This document shows positions 24,583-35,818 of a stretch of 64,000 nt of DNA, piece after piece. Below the pieces are notes generated by a model. The model had not been told where the DNA came from. It saw only the letters and a list, made by a program, of their open reading frames with translations, and searched no databases. A program made the position numbers and the translations under genes. Positions within the stretch are counted from its first letter, which is position 1. The number at the start of each line of letters is the position of its first letter. The stretch is from Mytilus galloprovincialis (Eukaryota > Mollusca > Bivalvia > Mytilida > Mytilidae), in NCBI RefSeq assembly GCF_965363235.1, contig NC_134844.1:75881497-75945496 (forward strand), read 5' to 3'.

Positions 24583-24859
24583 GTAATGTCGAGTCGAACA
24601 TTTTTCTTAAGAGAACTCTCTAATGCACTACTGTCTACAACGCAGGTATATATTTTTCCATGGTCATATTTCGTAGGAAAAATTATCAGTTCATATGTTC
24701 CTGGTCCTCCTATTCCAAGCAACAACGAACCATTAAACAACATTATCGTTTCTCTTTGGTTTCCGCTTTGCACACTGCATTTTAAAACTAAAGAATGATT
24801 CTCAGTACCATAAAGAATTCCCGTGTTTGCATCAATTATTGTTATATTCTTTGGAGGCA
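24583..24859 (-). CDS. Immunoglobulin-domain exon 2 of an Ig-superfamily gene
   Basis: On the minus strand, acceptor 'gttttttgaag' opens a frame in phase 1. The exon encodes one ~92-residue Ig domain: the first cysteine in SLVLKCSV, the second in KIYTCVVD, preceded by the D-x-G-x-Y-x-C pattern typical of Ig folds. Several N-glycosylation sequons (NIT, NHS, NGS) fit an extracellular domain. The phase-1 start joins the phase-1 donor of the upstream Ig exon (29549) without a stop: ...ELKIK then V then PPKNIT. The donor is less certain. I place it at 'attac|gtgcaagt', giving phase 2; a read-through form would end about 22 residues later at a stop (24516). No membrane segment or cytoplasmic tail could be identified downstream. 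Confidence 0.7.
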
Positions 24860-26029
24860 CTTCAAAAAACAAAAGAACCCAATAATTTAGTAAAACATCA
24901 AATAGAATCAGTGATTGACTGAAGCTTAAATCGTGCAAAATGCATGGTAAGTTTCATATATACATATTTATTTATGAAAAAAGTAATATAACAGAAATAT
25001 CAGAACTAGAATTTTTCTCCACGTCTTTTTTTACATCTAAATAAGATGAATGATATTCAGTTACATCATGAATACAACTAACGCGGTTCCTTTAAGTATC
25101 AATATGCGATTTTATAATAAATATATACACACATAAGTCTATTAAAAGCAACCAGCAAATGTAATGCAATATTTGTTTTTAAAGGGTTATAATAGCTCAT
25201 TAATATAGGTTAATTATTTAAATTGGAAATCCTGCACTACATAAACAAGATAAAACAAAACAAAACTCAATTTTAAATAGAATTGGCTGTTTATGTAAAC
25301 ATCCAAACATATGAAAATGTAGTATTGTGTGTAAATATATACATAGCTAATTGAAAAGCATCTCGTTCAAACTTGATGCCGATTGAATGAAGTAAAGGAC
25401 TTTCATGCGACTTAATTCATGAAGATTATGACCCGAATGTATAAAATAATGATTGGTGGGAGAAGCGACTTCTTAGTGAAATAACTCAATTGGCCATTGA
25501 CAATGATTCAGACGTTTGTAAAATAACAGCTTTCACTCACCCACAAATTGCAGGCCACCTAGAAAATGTTTTTGGATGAAAATAACATTCGTTCTTTTGC
25601 AAGTCATGCTGCAAGATATTCTAGTTATTGCAGGTAACTTTTCTGTTGAATGTTGATTATGTATCCAAGGTATAAGGAATAACTAATAGATGCACTTTTT
25701 TATATGGCTTACGGGGCCTTTTTTTCATAAATTAATATTACCAAGTGACATAACTCTAAAATTTAAAAAAGTTGATCTTCAACATTATAGAACTTGTCCG
25801 AGATATTGCTAATATCATCCTGTAGTATAAGTTTTATAAAAAAAAAAATAAAATATTGTACCCGTGAGAGCCCTAACAAGGTCACTTTCCATAAATTTAA
25901 TATTTCTTAGGGACATAACTCTTTAAAAAAAAGTAATTTGGTCACCATTATAGAAACCCGATAATTCCATGTCCCCGACAACGAGTAACGCGGGGGACAA
26001 AAATGCAATGGGTTCAACCTTATTTCATA
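24860..26029. other. Intron of the Ig gene, no exon or repeat recognised
   Basis: AT-rich sequence with short 'acataactctt' words typical of decayed dispersed repeats at 25740-25930. No Ig-like open frame seen. Confidence 0.4.
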
Positions 26030-27180
26030 GCCAGCTTAACCTGTATGACAGTCGTATATGATTCCAGTTTATATATATAAAAAAAACATTGTGTGAGAAA
26101 AACAAAGAGACATGAAAAGGTGAACATGTCACAAATTATGGTATATTGTGCATTGCCCTTAATCATTATAAAAACAAACAGCTATGTTACTAAAGAAAAA
26201 CAAAATGGCAGCTAGATTCTACTTACAAAGCACTTTAGAAAAAATGAATGACAAAATTACATAAAACCACGATAGTACTATATAACACATTGGTAGGATA
26301 TGTTCATTCTGAGTGATGCCAAATGGATGATTCTAAAAATGATTTAGCAGTAAGATTAAAGAGGGTGGTAAAGGGTTATTTTCGTGCAACGTGATCGCCG
26401 TTTTTTATTTCACGTTCAACGTGTTTTTACTTTTTTTTGACGTTCAGACGTGCAAGACAGTTGCCTCGTTCAACGTGTTCTTCTTATTTAATTTTACGTG
26501 CATCGTGATTTTCAAGTGCTTATTTTGCGTGCTCGGTAATTTTCAAATAAATTTCAAACATTAGGCAGCGATCGATTCGTGAAGAAAAAAAATGATGAAG
26601 GTGGAAAGACCTATTATGTTGTTCTTTTATTTGAATTTTAAAAGTTCAGACTATTGATAAATACTTTTTAAAAACCCATAAATCATTTCTAGCATAAAAG
26701 TGTATACTAAATAGGGAATAATATGTAAAACAGAGAGTTTATATATACAAGAGGACAGTGACATAGTCACAAAAGATTCACATCAAAGTTATTTTTCGTG
26801 CAACGTTCATGGCAGAAATTATTTCACGCTCAACGTGAAATGATGTCTTATTTCACGTTTTTTTCCGTGTAAGCACCGCCCTTTACCACCCTCATTAAAA
26901 ATATACAAGAACAAATACAAAGCGTAGTTAGGGCATTTATGACGATAAACAACGTCAGTACATGGTATCTTAACTTTAAGACCATCATGTATTAGTTGTG
27001 TCGTTGATACAAAATATTTATCCACATGGTCTTGATATCTTCCATTAATGTTGTTTTTTCTTTTTTGGGGAAAAATTACAAGACGTTTTTGACGTAACCC
27101 AGCATCCCAGGTTCTCCAATTTTCTGCTTTATAAAGTATAAGAAGCAGTTGCAAGCTCCTGAATACCGAATCAGTTGGGA
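26030..27180. repeat. Diverged dispersed repeat, copy 2, interrupted by a MITE
   Basis: Parallel to 23756-24430. The words 'gatgccaaatgg', 'gataaacaacgtcagtaca', 'catcatgtattagtt' and 'gctcctgaataccgaatca' occur in the same order. The 533-bp element at 26361-26893 sits inside it and explains the extra length. The 111-residue minus-strand frame (26819-27154) starts in the repeat and ends in the MITE, and is not a gene. Confidence 0.6.
26361..26893. mobile_element. 533-bp MITE rich in CGTGCAACGTG motifs, 6-bp target duplication
   Basis: Inverted ends gagggtggtaaaggg / ccctttaccaccctc are bounded by the exact direct repeat ATTAAA (26355-26360, 26894-26899). The subterminal regions carry several self-complementary words (ttcacgttcaacgtg, cgtgcaacgtg, cacgctcaacgtgaaat). 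No coding capacity. The superfamily is not obvious from the 6-bp duplication. Confidence 0.85.
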
Positions 27181-28496
27181 AATGTATATCATATTTGCAG
27201 GTGAAGTTTTTTTTACTGTTGCTAAGATGGGGAATATTTATAAAATCAAAATTAAAATGATCTTGTTTGTCATAGATTCTGGTACTGAAATGACCACTTA
27301 TTAAATTCGAGGTACAAGTCTAAAAATGAGACGTATGAAGCCGTGTCTGTTGTGTATACAATCTCTATTTCTCACTGATATATTAATGAGACCCAATCAG
27401 AGTAATTCGAAATGTTAATCGAAAGAACATCATTTATTTATCTGAATGTGAAATTAAATGAACTGGCTTCTTTTATCTACTTGTGATAGGTCTATGAAGG
27501 AACTCCGACTCATATATTGAAATAAGAAGTAGTCGATCAGAAAATGCGCATAGTTCATTCTTATGGAAATGCCGACAATTTGTTGAAAAGGTTACCTCCT
27601 AATTGAACAAATATGTTTTCCAGAAATTAGTTGAGATTCTATCAACTGATTTCCGATGCTCACTTTTCAATTTGTCATATGTTTCTTTTGACAGATGAGA
27701 GTAAATTAGAAAACAGTATTTTTTTCTGTTTATCTTTGTATTCTAGCAGTCTTGATTCGTAAGATATTTTCCGCTTTCCGAAAACTATTATTAAATTCTT
27801 CGTAATTATGGCTACTTCTTGTCAATTGGGTTTCTAGTTGTTTCAGTCGCTTTTATATGTTTCTATATTGGAACATATTCGATTGACTTGATGTGCATGA
27901 CTATTTTATGCTCCTGTTGTAGTGAGCAGGATGGCAAGTTTTTTTTAACAGCTATTAGGCTTAGAATAGAGGTTTGTGAATATCATTAGGCTTAGAATAG
28001 AGGTTTGTGAATATCATGCTATCTTTTACAGAGCTAGTAGAAGTATTGAGGAAGTTTATTTTAGTAAGTTTCGATCCCTCATGAGTACATTTAGTATTTT
28101 GATGTTTGCTGCTGTATAAAGTTTTGAATGTATCTAAATCTTCATTGCCGTTTCATATCCACATCAAGTACTAATCTAAACCCGAAAAACACTTTTTCGA
28201 TCAAAGGTTCAAGAAGATGTTTTTTTCTGAATTGCTTAAAAATATGTAACAATAGGATGGAGCCGTTGAAATTATTTAAAATAACAGTTTATTTTATCCT
28301 AACAACCGAACTTTAAAGCATTTGACTTCATAGTTTAAGCAACCATTATTCTCAAATTAACAGCAACAAAACAGACAAGATATTTTTTGGATGAATTTCA
28401 TTTTGATATTTCAATCCTTTTAAATTATGCTAGTCAAGAATAACCATGCTATTAATTGCCTACTACAAATTCATCCGTTTTATCAACATGCATTAG
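27181..28496. other. Intron of the Ig gene with a 31-bp tandem duplication
   Basis: The word attaggcttagaatagaggt plus eleven bases occurs twice head to tail (27954-27984, 27985-28015). Nothing else supported. Confidence 0.5.
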
Positions 28497-29492
28497 CTAA
28501 AGCCTCGGTCACACCTTACCGGATAGCACGAACGGACGACTAACGGATGAAAATAAAAGTTGTCCGTTGACAAAATTGTTATCCGTTGGGAGTCCGTTGA
28601 TGTACTGACCGAATAAAACGGACGGATTCATAACGGACACCCACCGGATATGCAACGTACGAGAAACGGAAGCGTATCGGACAGAACGGATGTCGAAGGT
28701 ACATTCAACGGACGAGTACCGCATAAAACGGACACCTGACGGAAGCGTATCGGATAAAACGGATGAACAATACAAAAAAATTAAAGGCGACAATAATAAT
28801 ACATATGAATCGCATAAAAATTCAAATGTTTCTGTGTAACTGGTTTTGGTTTGTTCTTCAAAATGCCGCCAAAGGGCAGTGTCTGGCCTGAATAAGAGCT
28901 GCTTGATTGTGAAGACGTGCCTTTACTCTAAGATCGATTATGAATAATTATAATTCATGAACCTTAAGTAATCTGACATACCAATAGATGACATTTCTGA
29001 CGCGAAATTTTCAATTGGCATTTATCCATGCATTTCAGATCCGTTCATAGTTCGTTTTATCCGTTATACGTCCGGCAGAAGTCCGTTTCTCATTCGTTCA
29101 ACATCCGTTTTATCCAGCCGGTAGAAGTCCGTTGGTGAATTAAATTTCCAGACCACCAACGGATGTAGAACGGACACGTAACGGATACAAACCGGAAACG
29201 AAACGGACGAGTACCGTACAAAACGGACGAGTACCGTACAAGACGGACGCCTAACGGACGTTCAATGGACATTTTATCCGTTGGACGTACGTTCAAATTT
29301 TTGAACATGCTCAAAATTTCTCCCCAGACAGAACGGACGTCGACGGATAAAACGTTAGCTTAACGGACATGCAACGAATATGGACGGATAGCGGATAAGA
29401 ACGGTAGTCTAACGGACATGAACGGATTGAAAAAAAAGTTATCCGTTAGGCGTCCGTTCGAGCTATCCGGTAAGGTGTGACCGAGGCTTTAG
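28497..29492. mobile_element. 996-bp non-autonomous DNA transposon packed with ACGGAC/CCGTT motifs
   Basis: Terminal inverted repeats 'ctaaagcctcggtcacacct' and complement, continuing through 'taccggatagc.cgaacggac' for about 50 bp. The two halves carry dozens of acgga(c/t) words in one orientation on the left (28520-28760) and mixed orientation on the right (29040-29450). The middle (28790-29000) is ordinary AT-rich DNA. No clear target duplication could be read. Minus-strand frames here (28509-28793, 29090-29314) are translations of the motif, not genes. Confidence 0.85.
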
Positions 29493-29548
29493 AATTTGCT
29501 GTTTTGCATATGCATACATAATTTACAAATACTATTTAAAAAAAATAC

Positions 29549-29887
29549 CTTTTATTTTCAGTTCAACTACGTAGGAATCGACTTTTAACCATGGGCCACT
29601 TCTGTTCTTAAAACATGTAAAAGAACATCTGTAGAGACCTTCTTCGTTTCTAGATGCGTTCTTAATTCGTAAATTGTAGTTTCCTTTTTTGTAGTTGGCA
29701 ATAATTTCTAGGTTATGTGCATTAGGAAGGTATGGGTTAATTTCCAATCCATCAGAGTACACATCGAAAGTGCTATTATTCAGACCTGATCCACTATCCC
29801 ACCATGACCGACTATTTGGCATAATACTGCAGAATAAAATGACTGATTCTCCTGTTCTAACGTAAACAGTAATGTTTGGTCGAATCT
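29549..29887 (-). CDS. V-type immunoglobulin-domain exon 1 of an Ig-superfamily gene
   Basis: The minus-strand exon lies between a strong acceptor 'cattttttttacag' and a donor 'aaaag|gtattt'. It is 339 bp, phase 1 at both ends, the usual arrangement for an Ig-domain exon. It encodes 113 residues. Visible marks are GESVILFCSI (first cysteine), RSWWDSG (the core tryptophan after it), a long C'-D region, then NASRNEEGLYRCSF (the E-x-G-x-Y-x-C signature with the second cysteine). Extra cysteines follow (CSFTC). Joined to the signal-peptide exon at 43012-43069 the first codon becomes GAG, so the mature protein would begin near EIRPNITVYV. Likely a secreted or membrane-bound recognition or adhesion molecule; the function cannot be assigned. 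Confidence 0.82.
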
Positions 29888-30074
29888 CTGTAAAAAAAAT
29901 GATATAAAAAATATTTCAGCACAAAGAGATCCTGTCAAAAACCATGCAAAAATGTCCAGGAGTGAATTCTGATGAAATTGAGCATACATTCCCAAGTCAG
30001 GAGCCTGTAATTCAGTGGTTGTCGTTTGTTTATGTGTTACATATTTGTTTTTCGTTAATTTTTTTTTACATAAA
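29888..30074. other. Intron of the Ig gene
   Basis: Contains the acceptor pyrimidine tract for the V-type exon. A frame overlapping the exon in another register (29780-29995) is a shadow. Confidence 0.5.
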
Positions 30075-30275
30075 TAAGGCCGTTAGTTTTCTCGTTTGAA
30101 TTGTTTTACATTGTCTTTTAGGGGCCTTTTATAGCTGACTATGCGGTATGGGCTTTGCTCATTGTTGAAGGCCGTACGGTTTCCTATAGTTGTTAATGTT
30201 TGTGTCATTTTGGTCTTTTGTGGATAGTTGTTGTCTCATTGGCAATAATACCACATCTTCTTTTTTATATTACAC
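30075..30275 (-). repeat. Bivalve dispersed repeat ('gccaatgagacaac' family), uninterrupted
   Basis: Reverse complement of the family seen at 9911-10890, without the insertion found there. It therefore serves as the empty-site reference for that insertion (words 'gacaacaactatccacaaaa' then 'gaccaaaatgacac'). Confidence 0.85.
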
Positions 30276-31254
30276 TATTGCCAAGGCCATTTCATATGTA
30301 TATTAATGTTTATCAATTAAATCTTGTGTTTTAACTGCAAAGTATATCTCGTATATCTATTTCTTTCACCAGACGACCGTTTAACTTAAAAAAATGTAGG
30401 GGATATGGTTTTTTTTCCAAACAAAACAATATTCTGATCCCCTATTCATTGAAAACAAATATTGTGGTCAACAAGATGACAAAAAAGTGTCTTTACCTTA
30501 TAGTGTTAAATTTTGAAAAAACAATTTAGATTGATAGCGTACAAAAACTAAAAAAAGATTTCTGGCTCAGACAAAAACAAAACATAACCACTCCCCCTTT
30601 AAATTAATTGGTGCTCTCTAATATTTAATATTTCTTCCTTTTTTATATTTAGGAACACTGATACATGTAGGAGAGGATATAGCAGAAAGCATATTAAATC
30701 CGAGAAAAAAGGAGTTATTGATGAAAGAAAAAAATCCTCGCCAATCCTTGAAAATTAAAGAGGGAAACTTGCTATTTCTTTTTTTTTTCGAACTAAAATT
30801 TGTGTTTACCTGTGGTCAGATCTGTTGGACGGGTTGTACCCAATGCAGAATCGTCTTATCATACAATAGTATGAAATTCATCTGACGGGCAAGTAACGTG
30901 CAGCCCAGCAGGAAAAGAGGGTACCCGTTTTGAGTAGTACTAATAATAAACTCCTTATCTTTAGGGCCTCAAACTAGCCCTGATTAGCCGTTGAAAATGA
31001 TGATATAAATATAAAAAATCTGGTAATACCTACTCAGGAAAAGATTTTATATTATTTTCATGTAAAATGTGACTGGTTCAACCGAATGAAATAACTCAGA
31101 GGATCTTTGGTAAAGACATTTTATACATATTTCTTCAAAGTTTCAAAACATTCCGCATTTAAATTTATGAGGTCTGGAATTGTCTTACCCTTTTGACCTA
31201 CCTTTCAATCAGTCCAAAAAGTACTCGCTGTCATAAACACTCTAATTAGATATA
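30276..31254. other. Intron of the Ig gene, no feature recognised
   Basis: AT-rich; no exon-like segment or clear repeat. Confidence 0.4.
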
Positions 31255-32470
31255 GGAAGATGTGGTGTGAGTGCCAATGAGACAACTCTCCATCCAAATA
31301 ACAATTTATAAAAGTAAACCATTATAGGTCAATGTACAGCCTTCAACACGGAGCCTTGGCTCACATCGAACAAAAAGCTATAAAGGGCCCCAAAATAACT
31401 AGTGTAAAACCATTCAAACGGGAAAACCAACGGTCTAATCTATATAAAAAACGAGAAACGAGAAACACTTATAAATTACATAAACAAACGGCAACTACTG
31501 TACATCAGATTCCTGACTTAGGACAGGTGCAAACATTTGCAGCGGGATTAAACGTTTTAATGGTACCAAACCTTCTCCCTTTTTCTGAAACAATTATAGC
31601 ATAACATCACAACATAGAAAACCACACGATAAAATATCAATTGGAAGGCTCAACTCAATCAAAAAACGTAATTATATAATTAACACACTATGAACGAATA
31701 ATTTTGATCTGCGATACATGAATGCAAATGCACAGTTAATAAAATATTAGGGACAAACAAACAAGTCCAAACAAAGCCATGGCAAGACACAACGACGAAA
31801 TATTTAACCCTTCGAAAATAATCACTTTTGAAAAAAAAACCGGTTATAATAATATCCACAGGTAAATGAAAAATAACTTTGTCGTTTTAGCTATACTACT
31901 TATGTGTCTAAAATTTTTCCAATACTTAGGAATACCAAGAAAGTTATGTCATATAAATACATAATTTAACACTAGATAAAAATTGCGGTAAATATCAACA
32001 ATAAAACCATACAATTAGAGCAAGCTAAAACTTCCCTGTACAGATTTAAGGAGAACAATCTTGATGTTCATACAAATGTAGTACGAAATACAAATGTAGT
32101 ACGAAGAAGTGAAAATAAGTAGATATTACAAATAATCAAAGTGGTATATAGACAAGATCCATATTAATATAAAATAACAAAAAAACATTATAAACAGTAT
32201 CAACAGGTCGAATTAACAAGAAAATACGATTTGAGAGTACTCGCAGTTACTGACAGCGAGTTAAAAGCCAAAAACTATTAATAATAAAAAAAAACATGCA
32301 TCAGAGACTAAAATCAACTTAAACACATCCCAGGGATTTAGTATTTTAACGTCGTGAACAGTCAGAGAAGACATGACTTGTACAATGCCAAAAATAAATG
32401 TATCGACAGGTAGTAGGATAGTGAGGAGCGACTTATTTAGAGATGAAAATTAAAGTGTGTGTGTCTCTAT
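31255..32470 (-). repeat. ~1.2-kb repeat block A, directly 3' of a Naiad retroelement
   Basis: Over 90% similar by eye to 37525-38253 plus 39315-39765 (block B), from 'gatgtg(g)tgtgagtgccaat' to 'gagcgacttatttagagat'. Relative to the minus-strand Naiad at 32498-35499 it occupies the 3' untranslated position. Block B has the same relation to the Naiad at 40100-41815, with 335 bp between them. It is thus either the 3' region of these retroelements or a hitch-hiking repeat. Position 31988-31992 (caacaataaaac) is the empty site for the insertion in block B. The 90-aa plus frame 31332-31604 is not a gene. Confidence 0.75.
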
Positions 32471-32497
32471 ACATCGCGCCTCAAAAGAAGATACAAT

Positions 32498-35400
32498 TTA
32501 GTTATGTTTAAATTTGCTAATGACAAAATCGATATTAGTGCCAATGTAAACTATATTCAGAGATCTAATTACAATATTGGTACGATAAGGTTTGATGAGT
32601 TTACACGGATCACATAGTGATTTCCTCGCTTTAAGTACAATATTACCGTAAAACTTAGGATGTGAAATACCAATTTTAGTAAGTTTTCTACAGGTACAGC
32701 CAAATTTAGTAATCAAGTCTTTGTATCTATGAAAGAATTTAGTAAAAGTTTTAAGTAATTTATGGTATCGAAATCCCTGACACAATAATTTCCCAGGGAT
32801 GCATTGATTACATTCGTTAAAATCTATGACATCAGAACACACACGGGCATACCGAACGAGTTGGGATATATAAACCCCGTATGATGGAGCCAAAGGTACA
32901 TCGCAGTCTAAAAAAGGAAAATTAACAATAGGAAATAAAAAAATCGTCTCTTTTGTAGTAAATTTTAGTATGTAGTTTCCCGTTAGAAATTGAAATGTCT
33001 GAATCTAGAAGAGGACAACTGCTGCTGTTTATGTTAGATTCAGTTAAAGTAAGTTCTTTTGGGTAAATTTCGGAAGTATATTTAGAGAACTCTGGATTAT
33101 TCAACGAGAAAATATCATCCAGATAACGGTAGGTATTTTTAAATGTATCAACCAAATATAACAATGATGGGTCTTTACTGAGTTTGGTCATAAACTGAGA
33201 TTCATAGCAATATAGAAATAAATCTGCTAATAAAGGGAATACCTACTACCTGACGATACACTTTATCGCCGAAACGTACATTACTGTTATCTAGCAGAAA
33301 ATTTAAAGCTTCAATCATATCCTCACATTTCCAGTAAGTGTATCTAGCATACTTTCCTTTTTCGTTACAGAAAAAGGCTTTAAACGAGTTACAGCAAATA
33401 AAATTACAATGAGATTTTAAGACCATTTTATCAAATACAAAAACTTTTTTTTTATAAGATTGTGTGAAAGTGTAGTGTACAGAGTAGAAAAATCATAACT
33501 GTCAACAGAATTCTAAGGACCATCAAAAGCATGTATTTTATCTAAAACCTCTAAAGAATTTTTAACACTCCAAAAATAATTAATACTATTATGTTCATAA
33601 GCTTTATTACAAAAGTTAATAACCAGTTCTTTGATAGTAGTAAGGGATGTAGTTAGAAGCACTGATAGATTAGTAGTAGAACAAATACTCGATGCGGAGA
33701 TGAAACGGAATTGAAATGTTTTTTTGTGTAATTTCGGTAACCAGTACATGGTAGGGACTTTCAAATGTTCGGAAGATGCTTTAAGCTGGGTAGTAGCAGT
33801 GGTATGCTTGTTAACGATTTGACTCTCTGTAGTGCGCACGGACCTGAATGTAGAGGAATTGATCATTTCGTTTTGAAGAACTTCCGTGTAGTATATGCGT
33901 CACACCACCACTACATTATTGGCTGCCTTGTCTGCCGGCACGAACACAAACCGCTCTGCGAGTACCTTGAGTTTATTTTTTTTATTCTAGAAATGGGAAT
34001 ATCATGGTTCCTATTATTAATTTTAGAAATGTTTTCTAAATGAGATATTCGAATATTAACAGTATTCATAATTTTATTCAAATAACTGTCTACAGATTTT
34101 TTATCAGATTTTTCACGTTTGCGCCAAGTTTTACAGTAGGTAGACAGAGCGTCTTTAATGACCTAACGACACTGTTTCCAATCTATTATAGATGAAGGAC
34201 GGTATTTCGGTCCTTTCTTTAGAAAAGTTATGACCTCACGGTCTTCGACGATGTTGAGGTCTCCTGTAATAACATGATCATAAGGAACATATCTAAAACT
34301 AGATGTTTAGCAGTCTCAAGTGGAAGGAACATTATTTTCTATATTGATGTCTGCTGTAATTGACGTAAAATTAAAAATCAAATTTCTGCTCGTTTTTTTT
34401 TATAAGAATACGAAATAATGGGTTGTTCTATATTATCAAAATATGGAGGTATTAAGCTATAGACGGGTGAGTCATTGAATATGCTAGACAAATTAATAAA
34501 ATCAATAAAATGTCGTTTATGATTTTCAGGTTTATCAATACTAGGAAATAGCCTGTGATGACAAAAGGCTATAATAATACGTGTGTATTCATAAAACGGG
34601 CTAAAAAAAAGAAATTGTATCTTACTCCAGAAAAATAGCATATAATTTACTTATAGGTATCTGACCCAGTTTACATTATACTTGATGTCTACCATTATTC
34701 TTTATTATAGATAACAGATCAGCAAATGTATAATTTATACGATGTTTAATACGTTGATTACGGTTTTTGCGTTTACCATGAGACCTATTATTTCTAAGTC
34801 GTTTATCAACAATATTAATGACATCGATAGAAGTTTTAGATATGTTCCCTTGCCCTAATATTTTGTCATTGAGACCGAGAGGATAAGCTGTTTGAAGTCT
34901 TTTTATCCAAAACAATTCGCGAACTTCGCCTGATTTTTCAAATTGCTTGTGTGATTCTCCTGGTTGTTTCTGGACGGTTTCGAGGGGTTGGAATTTTATA
35001 TATTTAAGATTGTGATTATGCTTATCTAAATGTTGATATACTAAACTTTTGAATTTTTTCGGTCTACGAAAGCGGTAGAGATGTTCTTGATTTCTTCGTA
35101 ATACTCTCGTCCCGTCTGTCCCACATATTGAATACCACACTTAGGTTGGGTTCAATTTACCACATATATTAGGTTTTGAGTTTTTCAGGTAATATCACAG
35201 GAAAAGGAGAGCGAAAAGGTTCTCCCGTTCACTGTAGACTTTATAGTATTTTGAGAAGTTAATCTAAAACAGGTTAGTCATTTTTTGGCATTGCACGGAA
35301 AAAATTGTGGATATCCACGTGCATTTTTGTTAAATAATCTGGCTGTAGTGGCATTGCCAATACGTTTATTTATGCACGTAGATAACCTAGAAGTCGTGTT

Positions 35401-35499
35401 GTTAATAATTTTCTTTCCATTCCGTAAAATCATGATTATTAAATAGGGGTATAGGAACAATACAAAAGACCGGAGGTTGTAACATTGAATGAGGATCAC
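32498..35499 (-). pseudogene. Naiad-type Penelope-like retroelement (GIY-YIG + CxC + RT) with in-frame TGA at Cys positions
   Basis: Read from 35499 downward: an N-terminal zinc-finger-like region (PCNAKK-TGA-LTC near 35280), then the GIY-YIG endonuclease start KCGIQYVGQTGR (35137-35100). A frameshift then leads to the rest of the endonuclease (EHLYRFRR ... ELFWIKRLQTAYPLGLN, to 34830). A linker at 34320 reads PST-TGA-DC, the CxC position. The RT follows: VPADKAANNVVVV (33930-33903), YWLPKLHKK, SYDFSTLYTTL (33500), VVGIPF, YRYLDDIF (33131-33108) and a C-terminal domain with APSYGVYISQLVRYAR (32890). Endonuclease before RT is the permuted order of Naiads. TGA occurs at 35278, 35185, 35152, 34316 and 33900, each where Cys is expected. 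True damage also exists: TAA at 34307, TAG near 34166 and 33515, a short deletion after VVGIPF, and frameshifts. So this copy is dead. Confidence 0.8.
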
Positions 35500-35818
35500 A
35501 GTTACGGAATAGGGAATAATAGGGAATGCAGTAAAGAACTCTTACGAAAACTGTTATAAAAGGCCCGACGTAGAAAATTAAATATAAAAAAAACTGACAT
35601 ATATAACAAACACAGGGCAGAACAGAGGTTGTAAGAAATCTTAGTAAACCATAGCAGGGGGCAATAATAAAAAAAATAGCAGACGTGGATGAGTATCAAT
35701 ACATCCAAACGTCGTAATATTGAATAAACAATAAAGATTTAAAACGAAGATAAAATAAACTTGTGAAAGCTCTCTCACAGGCAAACAACCAATAACTGAA
35801 AAATATAAGGGCATACAC
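35500..35818. other. 5' flank of the Naiad copy and hAT target site
   Basis: No coding signal. 35811-35818 (GCATACAC) is the left copy of the hAT target duplication. Confidence 0.45.

Noticed and set aside
28509..29314. Minus-strand frames rich in VRFVRYSSV-type repeats
   Set aside because: Translation of the ACGGAC motif arrays of a DNA transposon.
31332..31604. 90-aa plus-strand frame
   Set aside because: Lies inside repeat block A; the second copy is interrupted, so not conserved.
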